From Bacillota bacterium (lineage in GTDB: Bacteria; Bacillota; Clostridia; Christensenellales; Christensenellaceae): a stretch of DNA of 13,282 nucleotides. Shown here one piece after another: positions 12,615 to 13,282 of this stretch (its first letter is position 1; each line of letters starts with the position of its first letter). A program made the translations under genes and the position numbers. The notes beneath the pieces were generated by a model that saw nothing but the letters and a program-made list of their open reading frames with translations, made no database searches and was not told the DNA's origin. The stretch spans positions 1-13,282 of the forward strand of contig JAEWMJ010000053.1 of the NCBI GenBank assembly GCA_023393165.1, written 5' to 3'.

Positions 12615-12809
12615 ATATTTTTTAAATTGATCAAGTATCTGTAACTGTCTTTCATCAAATACTTTATAGTCAATATACATCTGCCTTCTCATGGAGTAAG
12701 AATTATCAAAATCTCCTACGCATCCAACTCCGGTCATTTCTATTTGTCTTTCAGCAGGATAAGACATTATCAATTCATCATGGTAATATTTTAACAACTT
12801 ATGATTCAT
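12410..12809 (-). pseudogene. Frameshifted unrecognised gene next to HNH gene
   Basis: Two overlapping minus-strand frames appear to be one broken gene. The first (12809-12561, 82 residues) has a ribosome site GAGGA 6 nt before the ATG and reads MNHKLLKYYHDELIMSYPAE, later FDERQLQILDQFKKYLDKF, ending FYWAIKE. The second frame picks up directly with NNTLWEELREESKKIIKNV and a basic tail to 12410. The join at about 12561-12565 reads naturally as one helical protein of about 130 residues. Its own ATG at 12601 lies inside the first frame with no ribosome site. It follows the HNH gene by 38 nt on the same strand. The family is not recognised; being AT-rich and paired with a nuclease, an immunity-type partner is conceivable but unsupported. 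Confidence 0.5.
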
Positions 12810-12847
12810 AGGATTCCTCGGGGATACCCCTCACGCCTTGATTATTC

Positions 12848-13141
12848 TCACTCCCGCAGGCGGTAGTTTGTTCTTTTTAAAATTTTTGTTTTGTCGTGAC
12901 ACTCGTGCGCCATGCTTAACAGGTTTCTATCAACAAGCGCGAGTTCCGGATGATCGGCAAGCTCCTCTAAGTGGTGCACCTCCGTCGCTATCCTTTTGCA
13001 AGGATCACCGCCGAACAGCTCATTGCATCTGCAAAGGTAATGGTCGCGCTGCAATATCCATGCGCGTTTCTTCTTCCATGCGGTGGAGTTATAGAAGCGC
13101 CGCATCCATTCTATTGTTTGTCTTGTCGTCCTCATCGCCAT
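12848..13141 (-). CDS. Phage-type HNH endonuclease
   Basis: A 97-residue HNH nuclease of the small phage type usually found next to terminase genes, where it nicks or cuts DNA during packaging. The pattern is intact: RFYNSTAWKKKRAWILQRDHYLC (15-37), a CxC at 37-39, Cys48, the catalytic VHH (55-57), LALVDRNLLSM (68-77) and a final ECHDK (80-84). In the second zinc knuckle the first cysteine is replaced by His79 (AHECH), so the zinc site is unusual. The start at 13141 has only a weak ribosome site (AGAGTG), and the insertion-sequence end lies about 20 nt upstream, so the original promoter may be lost. It precedes the broken gene at 12410-12809. Confidence 0.8.
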   Translation of the reverse strand: MAMRTTRQTIEWMRRFYNSTAWKKKRAWILQRDHYLCRCNELFGGDPCKRIATEVHHLEELADHPELALVDRNLLSMAHECHDKTKILKRTNYRLRE

Positions 13142-13161
13142 AAGAAATACACTCTAATCAT

Positions 13162-13282
13162 AACCACCCGTCAAACGGGTGGTTTGCACTAAGCCTATAA
13201 GGCTTTATTACTGGCCAGCGTCTCAAGGCGCTGGCTTTCTCTTTGTTCAAGCCACCATGCCGTTGCCTCTTTTGCATGCCCT
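13162..13282 (-). mobile_element. Right end of an IS200/IS605-family element
   Basis: The element enters from the right edge. Its end carries the family's typical imperfect-palindrome hairpin AACCACCCG-TCAAA-CGGGTGGTT (13162-13184), probably the right-end structure recognised by the Y1 transposase, followed inward by a small AAGCC/GGCTT hairpin (13191-13205) and GCCAGCG/CGCTGGC (13214-13220 and 13229-13235) within the tnpB end. The outer border should lie within about 10 nt left of 13162, just upstream of the HNH gene. Confidence 0.7.
13195..13282 (-). CDS. tnpB: C-terminal end of TnpB (partial)
   Basis: The last 28 codons of a gene that runs off the right edge: GHAKEATAWWLEQRESQRLE then TLASNKAL and TAG (13197-13195). 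This tail follows the pattern of the variable C-terminus of IS605-type TnpB proteins in Clostridia (a PKEATAWW...-like end), and it lies directly inside the element's terminal hairpin where tnpB normally ends. TnpB is an RNA-guided nuclease ancestral to Cas12; the nuclease core is outside the window. In such elements the guide (omega) RNA overlaps the tnpB 3' end and the right end, so 13162-13282 should encode part of it. Confidence 0.6.
   Translation of the reverse strand, partial: GHAKEATAWWLEQRESQRLETLASNKAL

Noticed and set aside
1..13282. CRISPR array
   Set aside because: No regularly spaced direct repeats; the only tandem repeat is the two-copy one at 11989-12011.

Overview
The window looks like a stretch of chromosome from a low-to-moderate GC anaerobic Firmicute (class Clostridia). 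The evidence is the mix of families (DUF2935, DUF7670-like, CapA lipoprotein, stand-alone ArsR-type winged helix, DUF3846), the strong AGGAGG-type ribosome sites with frequent TTG/GTG starts, and near-consensus sigma-A promoters. The genus cannot be fixed from the sequence alone.

Layout. 1-200 holds no gene, only two small hairpins and the ribosome site of a DUF2935 protein (201-1001, +). A minus-strand block follows: a four-helix DUF7670-like membrane protein (1068-1451), a CapA-type metallophosphatase lipoprotein (1653-2903), an unrecognised 244-residue protein (3030-3764) and an OsmC-family protein (3844-4296). 4297-5044 is non-coding. It contains a promoter overlapped by a palindrome, a predicted structured RNA of about 195 nt ending in a strong terminator, and a separate 14-bp palindrome. 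5045-6097 (minus) is a compact operon of a TetR regulator, a 65-residue winged-helix protein and a zinc-ribbon protein, driven by a good promoter with a likely TetR operator on its start site. A one-helix membrane protein (6255-6935, +) and a DMP19-like protein (7042-7506, -) converge on a bidirectional terminator. Next come a possible PD-(D/E)XK-like protein (7786-8394, -) and a secreted glucosaminidase (8721 to about 9304, -). The glucosaminidase start is odd (frameshift or coupled non-ATG start), and its leader begins at the predicted transcription start with one strand of a perfect 8-bp closing stem. A conserved-looking 59-residue gene (9836-10015, +), a small overlapping gene pair with a DUF3846 protein (10127-10619, -) and a surface-type Ig-like protein (11039-11425, +) follow.

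The right end is an accessory boundary. After a degraded membrane-protein remnant (11493 to about 11680) lies a complete tRNA-Val(GAC) with promoter and terminator, and just past it a tandem AGCCCACTTTT repeat of the kind bound by tyrosine integrases. AT-rich, partly broken small genes, a phage-type HNH endonuclease and the C-terminal end plus terminal hairpin of an IS200/IS605-family tnpB element complete the window. This is consistent with a decayed element integrated at the tRNA 3' end.

There is no CRISPR array and no recognisable defence or biosynthetic cluster. The best candidates for undescribed biology are the glucosaminidase leader RNA (9305-9466) and the operator-controlled RNA locus (4556-4811).
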